In this document: piece by piece, positions 1 through 7,367 of the stretch
Numbering within the stretch: position 1 is the stretch's first letter
Layout: the number at the start of each line of letters is the position of its first letter
Source: an uncultured Bacteroidales bacterium
GTDB lineage: Bacteria > Bacteroidota > Bacteroidia > Bacteroidales > Muribaculaceae
Assembly (NCBI GenBank): GCA_945828175.1
Contig: CALZQD010000006.1
Location: forward strand, 1 to 17,263
Direction of reading: 5' to 3'
DNA length: 17,263 nt
Translations under genes and position numbers: made by a program
Notes under the pieces: model-generated
What the model was told of the DNA's origin: nothing
What the model saw: the letters and a program-made list of their open reading frames with translations, nothing else
The model's database searches: none

Positions 1-887
1 GTCGTGTGCATGATGACGTCGCCGGCCTTGAGACCGTCGATAAAATCGTTTTTGAAATCCTTGCCGCATGAGATGACGATGCCGTTGGCGGGCACGGCGA
101 GGTTGCCGCCGGTGTGCCATTCGCCCTTGACGACGAACTTCATGGGTTTGTTCATCCCCCACTCTTCGCCCTCGGCGAGCTCGGCGGCGATTTCGCGTCC
201 GCCGGCCATGGTCTTGGTGAATTTGCCGACATGCGAGTTGTAGACGACGAGGCGGTCGCTGTCGACCTGGTCAACCGTCCAGCCGATGAAGCCGCGCGGC
301 ATGTTGACAGCCCATGCGTTGACCGTCTGCGAGCCGTCCTCGCTGCTGACGATATAGCGGAAGTCGGTGGCGTCGATCCACATGCCGTCGGGACCGACCA
401 TAAAGGCGTTTTCACGCGAGTTATAGTCGAGCAGGTCGGTATTGGCGAGCTTGCCGCCGATGACGCAGGCCGCGTTGGGGTAGCCGTTGATGCCGTCGCC
501 GTTAGAGCCGTCGCCGCGCATACAGAAGAAATCGCCGTTGACGCCGGCGAGCATCTGCGTGTGGTCATTGGTGTTGCGGCGGGCCATCGACGAGACGGTC
601 TCGCGGTTGTTGAGCGAGTCCTGGCCGAGGACTACCTTGATTGCGATGGGCGACTCGGCGCCGTCGGCGAGGAGCGTGCGGTCGTTCTTGTCGTAGGTGA
701 CGGCGTAGACGTGGAAGACACGGCCGCCCGACGTGTAGGTCAGATGGCTGTGGGTGACACCGGGACCGACATAGTAGTGCTGCAGGGTGTCGACCCTGAA
801 CTCTGTGCCCTGGATGTCATGGACGGCAGCGGCCGATGCGGTTAGTGCCGCACCGGCTGCCAGCGTCAGGATGATGTTTCTTTTCAT
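1..887 (-). CDS. Exported phosphodiester glycosidase (NAGPA/DUF2233-like) protein, 3' end cut by window edge
   Basis: The frame is open from the ATG at 887 to the left edge, giving 295 visible codons without a stop; the C-terminus lies outside the window. The first ~20 residues (MKRNIILTLAAGAALTASAAA) form a Sec signal peptide, so the product is exported. Around residues 114-146 the stretch LAGVNGDFF, a variable loop, then GYPNAACVIGGKL matches the hallmark of the phosphodiester glycosidase family (NAGPA, formerly DUF2233), whose members cleave or bind sugar-phosphodiester linkages. The family call rests on this motif recalled from memory; the substrate is unknown. The gene begins 53 bp after yidC on the same strand with no clear TAnnTTTG box between, so it may be read through from pyrG-yidC. 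Confidence 0.8.
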   Translation of the reverse strand, partial: MKRNIILTLAAGAALTASAAAVHDIQGTEFRVDTLQHYYVGPGVTHSHLTYTSGGRVFHVYAVTYDKNDRTLLADGAESPIAIKVVLGQDSLNNRETVSSMARRNTNDHTQMLAGVNGDFFCMRGDGSNGDGINGYPNAACVIGGKLANTDLLDYNSRENAFMVGPDGMWIDATDFRYIVSSEDGSQTVNAWAVNMPRGFIGWTVDQVDSDRLVVYNSHVGKFTKTMAGGREIAAELAEGEEWGMNKPMKFVVKGEWHTGGNLAVPANGIVISCGKDFKNDFIDGLKAGDVIMHT

Positions 888-940
888 CGGCTTAGGATAT
901 TAAGAATAAATGATTTGTCGCATTATGACGAGATCTTGAA

Positions 941-3019
941 TCAGCGGCGGCCTTTGCCCTGACGCTGCTGTTGCTGACGCAGAGCGGCCTGCTGCTGGCG
1001 CTGAGCCTCCTCGAGACGGGCCATGAAGCCGCTCTTCTTGCGGGGCTTCTTGGCGTTGGCGAGCATGTCGGCGCGGACTTTCTTCTCGTCGATAAGACGG
1101 CGGAAGATCCAGGTCTGTATGATGGTGATGAAGAGCGAGAGCAGATAGTAGTAGCTCAGGCCCGAGGCATAGTCATTGAAGAAGAAGAGGAACATCAGCG
1201 GCATCAGATACATCATCCACTTCATGCCGGGCATGTTGTTGCCGCCGGGCTGGTTCTGCATGTTGATGCGCGTATAGATGATGTTGACGACGGTCATAAG
1301 CAGACAGAAGAGGCTGACCTTGTCGCCGTAGAACGGTATCGAGAACGGCAGCGTGAAGATGACGTCGGGAGCCGAGAGGTCTTTGGCCCAGAGGAAGGGC
1401 TCGCCACGGAGCTCGATGGCCGAGGGGAAGAACGAGAACATCGCGATGAGCACGGGCATCTGCAACAACAGCGGCAGACAGCCCGAGAAGGGGCTCGCGC
1501 CGGCGCGGCTGTAGAGGGCCATGGTCTCCTGCTGACGCTTCATGGCGTTCTCCTGGCCGGGATATTTTTCGTTGATTTCATTGATTTCGGGAGCGAGGAC
1601 TCTCATCTTGGCCTGCGACTTGAAGCTCTTGAAGGTGAAGGGGAAGAGTATCAGCTTGATGAATATCGTCAGCAGCAGGATGATGATGCCGTAGTTAGAT
1701 ATGAACGAGCCGAGGAAGGTGAAGACGGGGATGACGATCAGCTGGTTGATCCAGCGGAAGATGCCCCAGCCGAGCGGCACGAGGCGCGTCAGCGACAGGC
1801 CTTCGTCGGTGTCGAGGGTGTCGTCGATGCTCGACAGCAGCGGGTAGTCGTTGGGGCCGAAGTAGAAGTCAAAGGCAACCTGAGTGCCGTCGGCGTTGCT
1901 GTAGGGCAGCATCGAAGCCATCGTCATGTCCTTGAGATAGAGATTGTCCTTGATGTCGACCGAGGTGAGCTTCGCCGAGGTGAAATAGTCGCGGGCGATG
2001 ACGACACTCGAGAAGAACTGATTTTTGAAGGCCACCCACTTGATGCGGCCCTTGGGCTCCTCGCTGTCGTCGCCGTTAGAGCTGAGCTCGTCGGGACCCT
2101 CGCCTATACATTTATATAATATAGCACTGTTGCGTTCCTCGAAGGTGCGGCCTTTTTCGTTGCGTGCCATCTTCTGATGCCAGTTGAAGGCGATGTCGGC
2201 TGTGCTCGGCGGGAGTATGGCTTTCATGCCCTTCTGGACGAGCTCCATCGACACGAGGTATTTCTCAGAGTGTACGCGGTAGCGTATTCCCCACATGGCG
2301 CCGTTGCCGAGGTCGAGCGACATCAGTATCGTCGAGTCGTTCTCGATTGTCGGGGTGAAGACAAACTCGCGGGTGTCGATGCGCTGGTCGTCGGTGTTGA
2401 AGGTGAAGCCATAGCCGTCGGTCGCGGGCGTGAAGAGCTTGACGGGCGTCGGAGGCTCGGTCAGCTCGGTGTTGTAATTTTTGAGCTCGACCTGCGAGAT
2501 CATGCCGCCGCGGCTCGAGAAGGTGACCTTGACGAGATCGTTCTCGATGGTCTTCTCGACGTTCTCGCCCGAGAGATGGCGGGCGAAGCTCTTATATTTC
2601 TCTGCGTCGGCGATGGCCTTGCGCACGGCCTTGACGGCGGCCGAGCGTGTCTCGGGTGTCAAGGCGCTGCCGAGGGTCGAGAGGTCGGCGATGGCGACGT
2701 CGGCGCCCCCTGCTCTGACGACACCTTCGACGCCGGTGCTGTCGGCCGTGACGATGACGCTGCCGTTGTCGAGCGAGTAGTGGCCCGCGCCGTCGGCGAC
2801 GCCGATAGTCCTGACGACGGCGGCGAGCTGCGAGAGGTCGGCGGCGCTCAGGGTGTCGGTGACGGTCATGACCGCCTTATTTTCGTCGGCTGCGGCTGCG
2901 GCGCGCTCCTGTTCGGCGCGGCGGGCGGCGAGTTCTTCTTCAGAGGGTTTGTTGAGATACATGAACCCGAAGATACATCCGGCCATCAGCAGCAGTCCGA
3001 GTAGCGTATTCTTATCCAT
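941..3019 (-). CDS. yidC: Membrane protein insertase YidC (Oxa1 family)
   Basis: YidC inserts and folds inner-membrane proteins, alone or with SecYEG. The 692-residue product has an N-terminal membrane anchor (about residues 5-22) and a large periplasmic domain, whose conserved start is near residues 160-175 (VKVTFSSRGG). The membrane core covers about 415-640, with hydrophobic segments near 416-460, 512-532, 566-582, 601-615 and 621-640. The core carries typical signatures such as SPFSGCLPLLLQMPVL and MKWMMYLMPLMFLFFFNDYASGL. The tail (about 645-692) is basic and Gln-rich, as expected of a cytoplasmic ribosome-facing tail. Residues ~50-155 are an Ala/Val/Asp/Gly-rich expansion that makes it longer than the Bacteroides form as I recall it (~620 residues). 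It lies 42 bp after pyrG on the same strand, probably co-transcribed. Confidence 0.97.
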   Translation of the reverse strand: MDKNTLLGLLLMAGCIFGFMYLNKPSEEELAARRAEQERAAAAADENKAVMTVTDTLSAADLSQLAAVVRTIGVADGAGHYSLDNGSVIVTADSTGVEGVVRAGGADVAIADLSTLGSALTPETRSAAVKAVRKAIADAEKYKSFARHLSGENVEKTIENDLVKVTFSSRGGMISQVELKNYNTELTEPPTPVKLFTPATDGYGFTFNTDDQRIDTREFVFTPTIENDSTILMSLDLGNGAMWGIRYRVHSEKYLVSMELVQKGMKAILPPSTADIAFNWHQKMARNEKGRTFEERNSAILYKCIGEGPDELSSNGDDSEEPKGRIKWVAFKNQFFSSVVIARDYFTSAKLTSVDIKDNLYLKDMTMASMLPYSNADGTQVAFDFYFGPNDYPLLSSIDDTLDTDEGLSLTRLVPLGWGIFRWINQLIVIPVFTFLGSFISNYGIIILLLTIFIKLILFPFTFKSFKSQAKMRVLAPEINEINEKYPGQENAMKRQQETMALYSRAGASPFSGCLPLLLQMPVLIAMFSFFPSAIELRGEPFLWAKDLSAPDVIFTLPFSIPFYGDKVSLFCLLMTVVNIIYTRINMQNQPGGNNMPGMKWMMYLMPLMFLFFFNDYASGLSYYYLLSLFITIIQTWIFRRLIDEKKVRADMLANAKKPRKKSGFMARLEEAQRQQQAALRQQQQRQGKGRR

Positions 3020-3061
3020 TGTTTTTTTACTGTGGTTGAAGTTGTATTGCGGTGATACTTG

Positions 3062-4675
3062 TTATTTCTTTTCTTTCTTATACTCGATGGCGGCGTTGAT
3101 GAAGCTGCGGAAGATAGGGTTCGGCGACAGCACCGTGCTCGAGTATTCGGGGTGATACTGGGTGCCGATATACCAGCGTTTGCCGGGAATCTCGACGACC
3201 TCTACCAGGCCCGTTTCGGGGTTCTCGCCGACGCAGGCCATGCCGGCCTCTTCGAAGCGCTGACGGTAGTCGTTGTTGAACTCGAAGCGGTGGCGGTGAC
3301 GCTCGCGGATGTCGGTAGCGCCATAGGCCTCGGCGACTTTGCTATTGGGCGCGAGACGGCAGTCATAGGCGCCGAGACGCATCGTGCCGCCCATGTTCGA
3401 GATGCTCTTCTGCTCTTCCATCAGGTCGATGACGTTGTAGGGCGTAGTCGGGTTCATCTCGGTCGAGTTGGCCTCGTCGAGACCGAGCACGTTGCGGGCA
3501 AACTCGATGACCATACACTGCATGCCGAGGCAGATGCCGAAGGTGGGCACGTCGTGCTCGCGGCACCACTTCAGGGCCACGAACTTGCCCTCGATGCCGC
3601 GCTGGCCGAAGCCCGGGGCGATGACGACGCCGTCAAGCGGCGACAGCTTCTCGTCGACGTTGCTCTCGTTGAGTTTCTCAGAGTGTATGTAGATGAGCTT
3701 GAGCTTGCGGTCGCTGTAAGTAGCCGCCTGGAAGAGAGCCTCGTTGATCGACTTGTAGGCGTCCTGAAGCTCGACATACTTGCCGACGAGGCCGATGGTG
3801 ACGGTCTCGGTGGCGTTGTCCATCTTCTTGAGGAAGTCGAGCCAGGGCTGCATGTGGGGCTCGCCCTCGACGGGCATACAGGTCTTGCGCAGCACGATTT
3901 CGTCGAAGTGCTGCTCGTGCATCTTGATAGGCACTTTATATATCGAGTCGACGTCAATCGACTGTATGACAGCCTCGGGAGCCACATTGCAGAAGAGCGC
4001 AATCTTGCGGCGCATCTCGGGCGAGATGTCTTTCTCGGTGCGGAGCACGAGGATATCGGGCTGGATGCCGACCTCCTGAAGCTTTTTGACTGAATGCTGT
4101 GTCGGTTTGGTCTTCAGCTCCTTGGCTGCGGCGATATAGGGCACGTAGGTCAGATGGATGCAGAGGCTGTTGGTGCCCATCTCCCAGCGCAGCTGACGCA
4201 CGCTCTCGAGATAGGGCAGCGACTCGATGTCGCCGACGGTGCCGCCGATTTCGGTGATGATGAAGTCGAAGTTACCCGTGTTGCCGAGCATCTTGACGTT
4301 GCGTTTGATTTCGTCAGTGATATGAGGCACGATCTGAACGGTCTTGCCCAGATAGTCGCCGCGGCGTTCTTTGTCGATGACACTCTGATAGACGCGGCCC
4401 GTGGTGACGTTGTTGGCGCGGGTGGTCTGGATGTCGGTGAAGCGTTCGTAGTGACCCAGGTCGAGGTCGGCCTCGTGGCCGTCGACGGTTACATAGCACT
4501 CGCCGTGCTCATAGGGGTTGAGTGTACCCGGATCGATGTTGATATACGGGTCAAACTTCTGAATTGTCACGCGATAGCCGCGAGCTTTCAACAGACAGGC
4601 AAGCGATGATGAGATAATGCCTTTACCTAAGGAAGACACAACACCACCGGTAACGAAAATGTATTTGGTTTCCAC
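3062..4675 (-). CDS. pyrG: CTP synthase
   Basis: PyrG converts UTP to CTP using ATP and ammonia from glutamine, the last step of de novo pyrimidine nucleotide synthesis. The 537-residue protein has the usual length and both domains. The N-terminal amidoligase domain starts KYIFVTGGVVSSLGKG (P-loop) and has DPYINIDPGTLNPYEHGE near 42-59. The C-terminal class I glutamine amidotransferase domain has a catalytic Cys at 382 (FGICLGMQ) and His508/Glu510 in GTQYHPEY. All key residues are present. The ATG at 4675 gives the standard METKYIFVTGG start. A Bacteroidetes promoter lies about 55 bp upstream, and yidC follows at 42 bp, so pyrG appears to head the operon. Confidence 0.98.
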   Translation of the reverse strand: METKYIFVTGGVVSSLGKGIISSSLACLLKARGYRVTIQKFDPYINIDPGTLNPYEHGECYVTVDGHEADLDLGHYERFTDIQTTRANNVTTGRVYQSVIDKERRGDYLGKTVQIVPHITDEIKRNVKMLGNTGNFDFIITEIGGTVGDIESLPYLESVRQLRWEMGTNSLCIHLTYVPYIAAAKELKTKPTQHSVKKLQEVGIQPDILVLRTEKDISPEMRRKIALFCNVAPEAVIQSIDVDSIYKVPIKMHEQHFDEIVLRKTCMPVEGEPHMQPWLDFLKKMDNATETVTIGLVGKYVELQDAYKSINEALFQAATYSDRKLKLIYIHSEKLNESNVDEKLSPLDGVVIAPGFGQRGIEGKFVALKWCREHDVPTFGICLGMQCMVIEFARNVLGLDEANSTEMNPTTPYNVIDLMEEQKSISNMGGTMRLGAYDCRLAPNSKVAEAYGATDIRERHRHRFEFNNDYRQRFEEAGMACVGENPETGLVEVVEIPGKRWYIGTQYHPEYSSTVLSPNPIFRSFINAAIEYKKEKK

Positions 4676-4728
4676 GTTCAGAAAATTATGATAACAGTAT
4701 TATGTTAACGAGTTTACATATTATCTTG

Positions 4729-4759
4729 CAAATTTACTAAATTTTTCATCACGCAGCAA
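4729..4759 (-). promoter_or_regulatory. Bacteroidetes-type promoter for pyrG(-yidC)
   Basis: Read on the minus strand, TAAATTTG at 4736-4729 fits the -7 consensus TAnnTTTG. A TTG at 4759-4757 sits 20 bp upstream, where the -33 element is expected. This predicts a transcript start near 4722 and a leader of about 47 nt before the pyrG ATG. Confidence 0.7.
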
Positions 4760-4874
4760 CACTGATTTCAAAACCCTTGGATTATTTCCCCTTTTATTTG
4801 CCCGCTTTGCCAAAATCCGCAGCCAATGCCTCCGACACAGGACAAAAGGAATCATTCTTTTCCTATATTACGCA

Positions 4875-4909
4875 ATTTAGCCCGGGGCATTGGCGCGCCC
4901 GGGCTAAAT
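4875..4909 (-). terminator. 12-bp hairpin after the tandem-domain secreted gene
   Basis: Perfect inverted repeat ATTTAGCCCGGG (4875-4886) and CCCGGGCTAAAT (4898-4909) with an 11-nt loop, 28 bp past the stop at 4937. The stem is strong, but the minus-strand sequence after it (TGCGTAATATAGG) lacks a real T-run. It is therefore terminator-like rather than a textbook intrinsic terminator. Confidence 0.5.
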
Positions 4910-4936
4910 CGAATATAATCCGTGATGTAGTTTCGG

Positions 4937-5515
4937 TCAGAATCTGACTTTCTCGCTCTTGCCGCCTGTGCAGCGGATGAAGATGCCTTTGGCGGGACGG
5001 TCGACGCGCATGCCCTGGAGGTTGTAGTAAACGGCCTCGGCATCGGCGGGTGCCACAACAACGTCTTTTACAGCGCTGTAGTTGTAACCGGCAGGGAGTT
5101 CGATTCTGGTCTCACCATTTTCATTGCTCTCATACCAGTCGCCGTTGTCATAACCGAGCATCGAGAAGAGCAGACTCGTCTCTACAAATGTGAAAGCTCC
5201 GTCTTCATAGACACCGTACATTTCAAGTTCGTCAACTTCTTCGACGTCAAAACCTGCATCAAGGAAGTACTGGGCATATGACGACACACGCGCCATGCCG
5301 TAGCCCCAGTCAACGCCGATGGGACTCTCTTCGATATAGATGCGGGCGGGATCGATGGCGTTGAGGTAGATATAATGCTTGTGGTCAGCGCAGAACTGGC
5401 CGGGCTGAGAGTAAGCGTAGGCTTCGCCGTAGGGGTTGACAAGACGATAGTAACCGGGGTGACCCTCGCACTCCTCGATTTCGACGTCAGTGGTCGAAAC
5501 GGGCATCGAGAGCAT
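4937..5515 (-). CDS. C-terminal half of a secreted tandem-domain protein with sorting-like tail (separated from its 5' half by an in-frame stop)
   Basis: From the first ATG the product is 192 residues, but protein-like sequence continues in frame upstream to the TAA at 5591-5593 with no usable ATG, GTG or TTG. The upstream residues include WKSIGTGKFTDE (from 5563), which parallels WKSLGMGSMTDD in the preceding frame. Inside the ORF, PYGEAYA (28-34) and DWGYG (69-73) parallel PYGQAFA and DWGYG of the neighbour. The last ~35 residues (VYYNLQGMRV... GIFIRC) look like a type IX secretion or C-terminal sorting tail, yet the ORF has no signal peptide. It is most simply the back half of the 5591-6502 gene, so the ATG at 5513-5515 may not be a true start. 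Function of the repeated domain is not recognised. Confidence 0.7.
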   Translation of the reverse strand: MLSMPVSTTDVEIEECEGHPGYYRLVNPYGEAYAYSQPGQFCADHKHYIYLNAIDPARIYIEESPIGVDWGYGMARVSSYAQYFLDAGFDVEEVDELEMYGVYEDGAFTFVETSLLFSMLGYDNGDWYESNENGETRIELPAGYNYSAVKDVVVAPADAEAVYYNLQGMRVDRPAKGIFIRCTGGKSEKVRF

Positions 5516-5590
5516 ACCGGGTGCGATTTCGTCTGTAAATTTGCCAGTGCCTATGCTCTTCCATGTCTCGCCTATTTTTTTAATTTTATA

Positions 5591-6502
5591 TTATGTTACG
5601 AAGTCATACGCGGCGACTTCGCCGGCAGCGTCGAGCGACACGATAACGAGCGTCTCTTTCTTGACAAACTGGTCCATCTTGTACTCGAGCTTTTCGACCA
5701 TCGGATATGCGGGACCCTCGGCGGCAATCTGTTTTACCATGCTGATCATCTCATCTTCCTGAATATCAGGATAGACATACCATTTGACATTTGAAGCATC
5801 AGCTCCTAACTTTACTGTGGCCGAGAAGTTGAAGTCATAGAGACACTGCGATGCCGGAGTAATCTCTACCGAATAATCGGCGGCTTTGGCGCCGGGAAGA
5901 ACAATGCGGAACTTGCCGCTGCGGTTTGCAGCGACGGCGCCGGTATCGTCTCCTACAGCCAAGCCGTTGAGCGAGGCCGTGAAGACTCCGTCGGCAAGTT
6001 TGACTGTGCCCGTAGTCGTGATGCCTATATACATCTCACCGTAGCCCCAGTCGCAGCCTGTCATAGTCTTGTGGAAGATGACGTCATCGGGGTTCGAGGC
6101 ATCGATTTCAATAAATTTCTCGCCGGCTTTATCATATTGCGCATCAGTGAGGGCCACGTAGTTTTTAGCTTTCATCGCATCGGCAAAAGCCTGTCCGTAA
6201 GGAGCCTTGACTCGATACTGTGTCGGAGCGCTCTCGCTTTGAAATATCTCGACGGCATAAGTCACAGGTTCAAACTGAAACCAGGGAGCGACCATGTCGT
6301 CGGTCATACTGCCCATGCCGAGTGATTTCCAGTCGGTAATCTCGGCGGCCTCTTTGGCGGGAGCTTTTGCGGGAGAGGCGAACTCTTTGATTTCTACCTT
6401 TTTAACCGGTTTGATTTCAGCGTGTTGTTTTACAACCGGAGAAACAGCCATCGCCGTCACCGACAATGCGACAGCCGACAATAATGTGTAGAATTTTTTC
6501 AT
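5591..6502 (-). CDS. Secreted protein, first half of a tandem-domain gene ending at an in-frame TAA
   Basis: The 303-residue product begins MKKFYTLLSAVALSVTAMAV, a clear signal peptide, followed by a Lys/Ala/Pro-rich linker (about 25-52). The body has WKSLG at 58-62, PYGQAFA at 101-107 and DWGYG at 151-155. It stops at TAA (5591-5593), but the same frame stays open for 25 more codons into the next ORF, which repeats these motifs; the W-to-PYG spacing is 43 residues in both copies. Joined, the two frames give signal peptide, domain 1, domain 2 and sorting tail, the normal architecture of a secreted Bacteroidetes protein. The function is unknown to me. A good promoter precedes the gene. Confidence 0.8.
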   Translation of the reverse strand: MKKFYTLLSAVALSVTAMAVSPVVKQHAEIKPVKKVEIKEFASPAKAPAKEAAEITDWKSLGMGSMTDDMVAPWFQFEPVTYAVEIFQSESAPTQYRVKAPYGQAFADAMKAKNYVALTDAQYDKAGEKFIEIDASNPDDVIFHKTMTGCDWGYGEMYIGITTTGTVKLADGVFTASLNGLAVGDDTGAVAANRSGKFRIVLPGAKAADYSVEITPASQCLYDFNFSATVKLGADASNVKWYVYPDIQEDEMISMVKQIAAEGPAYPMVEKLEYKMDQFVKKETLVIVSLDAAGEVAAYDFVT

Positions 6503-6550
6503 AACGTATTATTTTGAAAGTAATAAATCTGGAAAAACATCATTTTGTCG

Positions 6551-6580
6551 CAAATTTATACAATTCGCAGCAAATTGCAA
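6551..6580 (-). promoter_or_regulatory. Bacteroidetes-type promoter for the tandem-domain secreted gene
   Basis: Minus-strand TAAATTTG at 6558-6551 matches TAnnTTTG, with TTG at 6580-6578 and 19 bp between them. The predicted leader is about 40 nt to the ATG at 6502. The region is AT-rich, unlike the flanking genes. Confidence 0.65.
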
Positions 6581-6610
6581 ACATTTCCCCAAAAAAATTT
6601 CAAAAAAAGT

Positions 6611-7354
6611 TTAATAGGGATACTTCACGTCCCAGAGGAAGAGGGCGTGGGCGGGCATGGAGGTGCCGGCTGCGCAGCGGTCGCGGCGCTCGACGATTGC
6701 CATGATGTCTTCGGGCCTCATCTTGCCGCGGCCGACGTCGACGAGCGTGCCGACAACGGCGCGGACCATGTTCCTGAGAAAGCGGTCGGCGGTGATAACA
6801 AAGCGGTAACGGCCGTCACCGAGGCTCTCCCACTCTGCCAGCCGCAGGTCGCAGATGTTGGTCTTGACGTCGGTATGGAGCTTCGAGAACGACGTGAAAT
6901 CGCGGCGTCCGACGAGCAACGTCGCCGCGCGGTTCATGGCCTCGATGTCGAGGTCCTCGGGCATCTGCCATGACAGACGGTAGTCGAAGGGATTCTTGCC
7001 CGTGTGAGCATAATAGTGATAGGTGCGCTCGGTGGCGTCGAAACGGGCATGAGCGTCAGGGGCAACCTCGCGCAGCTCATAGATGGCAATATCGCGGCCC
7101 ACCAGGGCATTGAGCGCCGCCACGAAGCGCGGACCGGCGTCGACATCGTCGTCGAGGTCGAGGTGGGCAATCATCGTGCGGGCATTGACCCCCGCGTCGG
7201 TGCGTCCCGCCCCCGTTATCGGCACAGGGCGCCGCGTAACCGTCGCAAGCGCATCCTCGATCGTAGACTGCACCGTGACGCCGTTGGGCTGACGCTGCCA
7301 GCCGTGGAAATTGGCGCCGCAGTAGGCCAGCCGCATGAAATATCGCTTCGACAT
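6611..7354 (-). CDS. truA: tRNA pseudouridine(38-40) synthase TruA
   Basis: TruA isomerises uridines 38-40 in the tRNA anticodon stem. The 247-residue protein starts with the family pattern RYFMRLAYCGANFHGWQRQPN and has the catalytic Asp53 in GAGRTDAGVNA. Later signatures include RTYHYY (about 128-133), DFTSFSK and FLRNMVRAVVGTL. Length is standard. It starts 13 bp downstream of speA on the same strand, so it is probably the second gene of that transcript. The stop is followed by T-rich minus-strand sequence without an evident stem. Confidence 0.96.
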   Translation of the reverse strand: MSKRYFMRLAYCGANFHGWQRQPNGVTVQSTIEDALATVTRRPVPITGAGRTDAGVNARTMIAHLDLDDDVDAGPRFVAALNALVGRDIAIYELREVAPDAHARFDATERTYHYYAHTGKNPFDYRLSWQMPEDLDIEAMNRAATLLVGRRDFTSFSKLHTDVKTNICDLRLAEWESLGDGRYRFVITADRFLRNMVRAVVGTLVDVGRGKMRPEDIMAIVERRDRCAAGTSMPAHALFLWDVKYPY

Positions 7355-7367
7355 AACCCTCGCGCCG

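Noticed and set aside
971..2119. A 382-codon plus-strand ORF opposite yidC
   Set aside because: Acidic, His- and Val-rich composition typical of the antisense of a GC-rich gene; yidC on the other strand is unmistakable.
3059..4093. A 344-codon plus-strand ORF opposite pyrG
   Set aside because: Antisense shadow of pyrG, with no recognisable motif, start signal or promoter.
5516..5590. A separate promoter and start for the second tandem-domain ORF
   Set aside because: Only 75 bp lie between the frames, no TAnnTTTG box is visible on the minus strand, and this segment itself encodes conserved domain residues.
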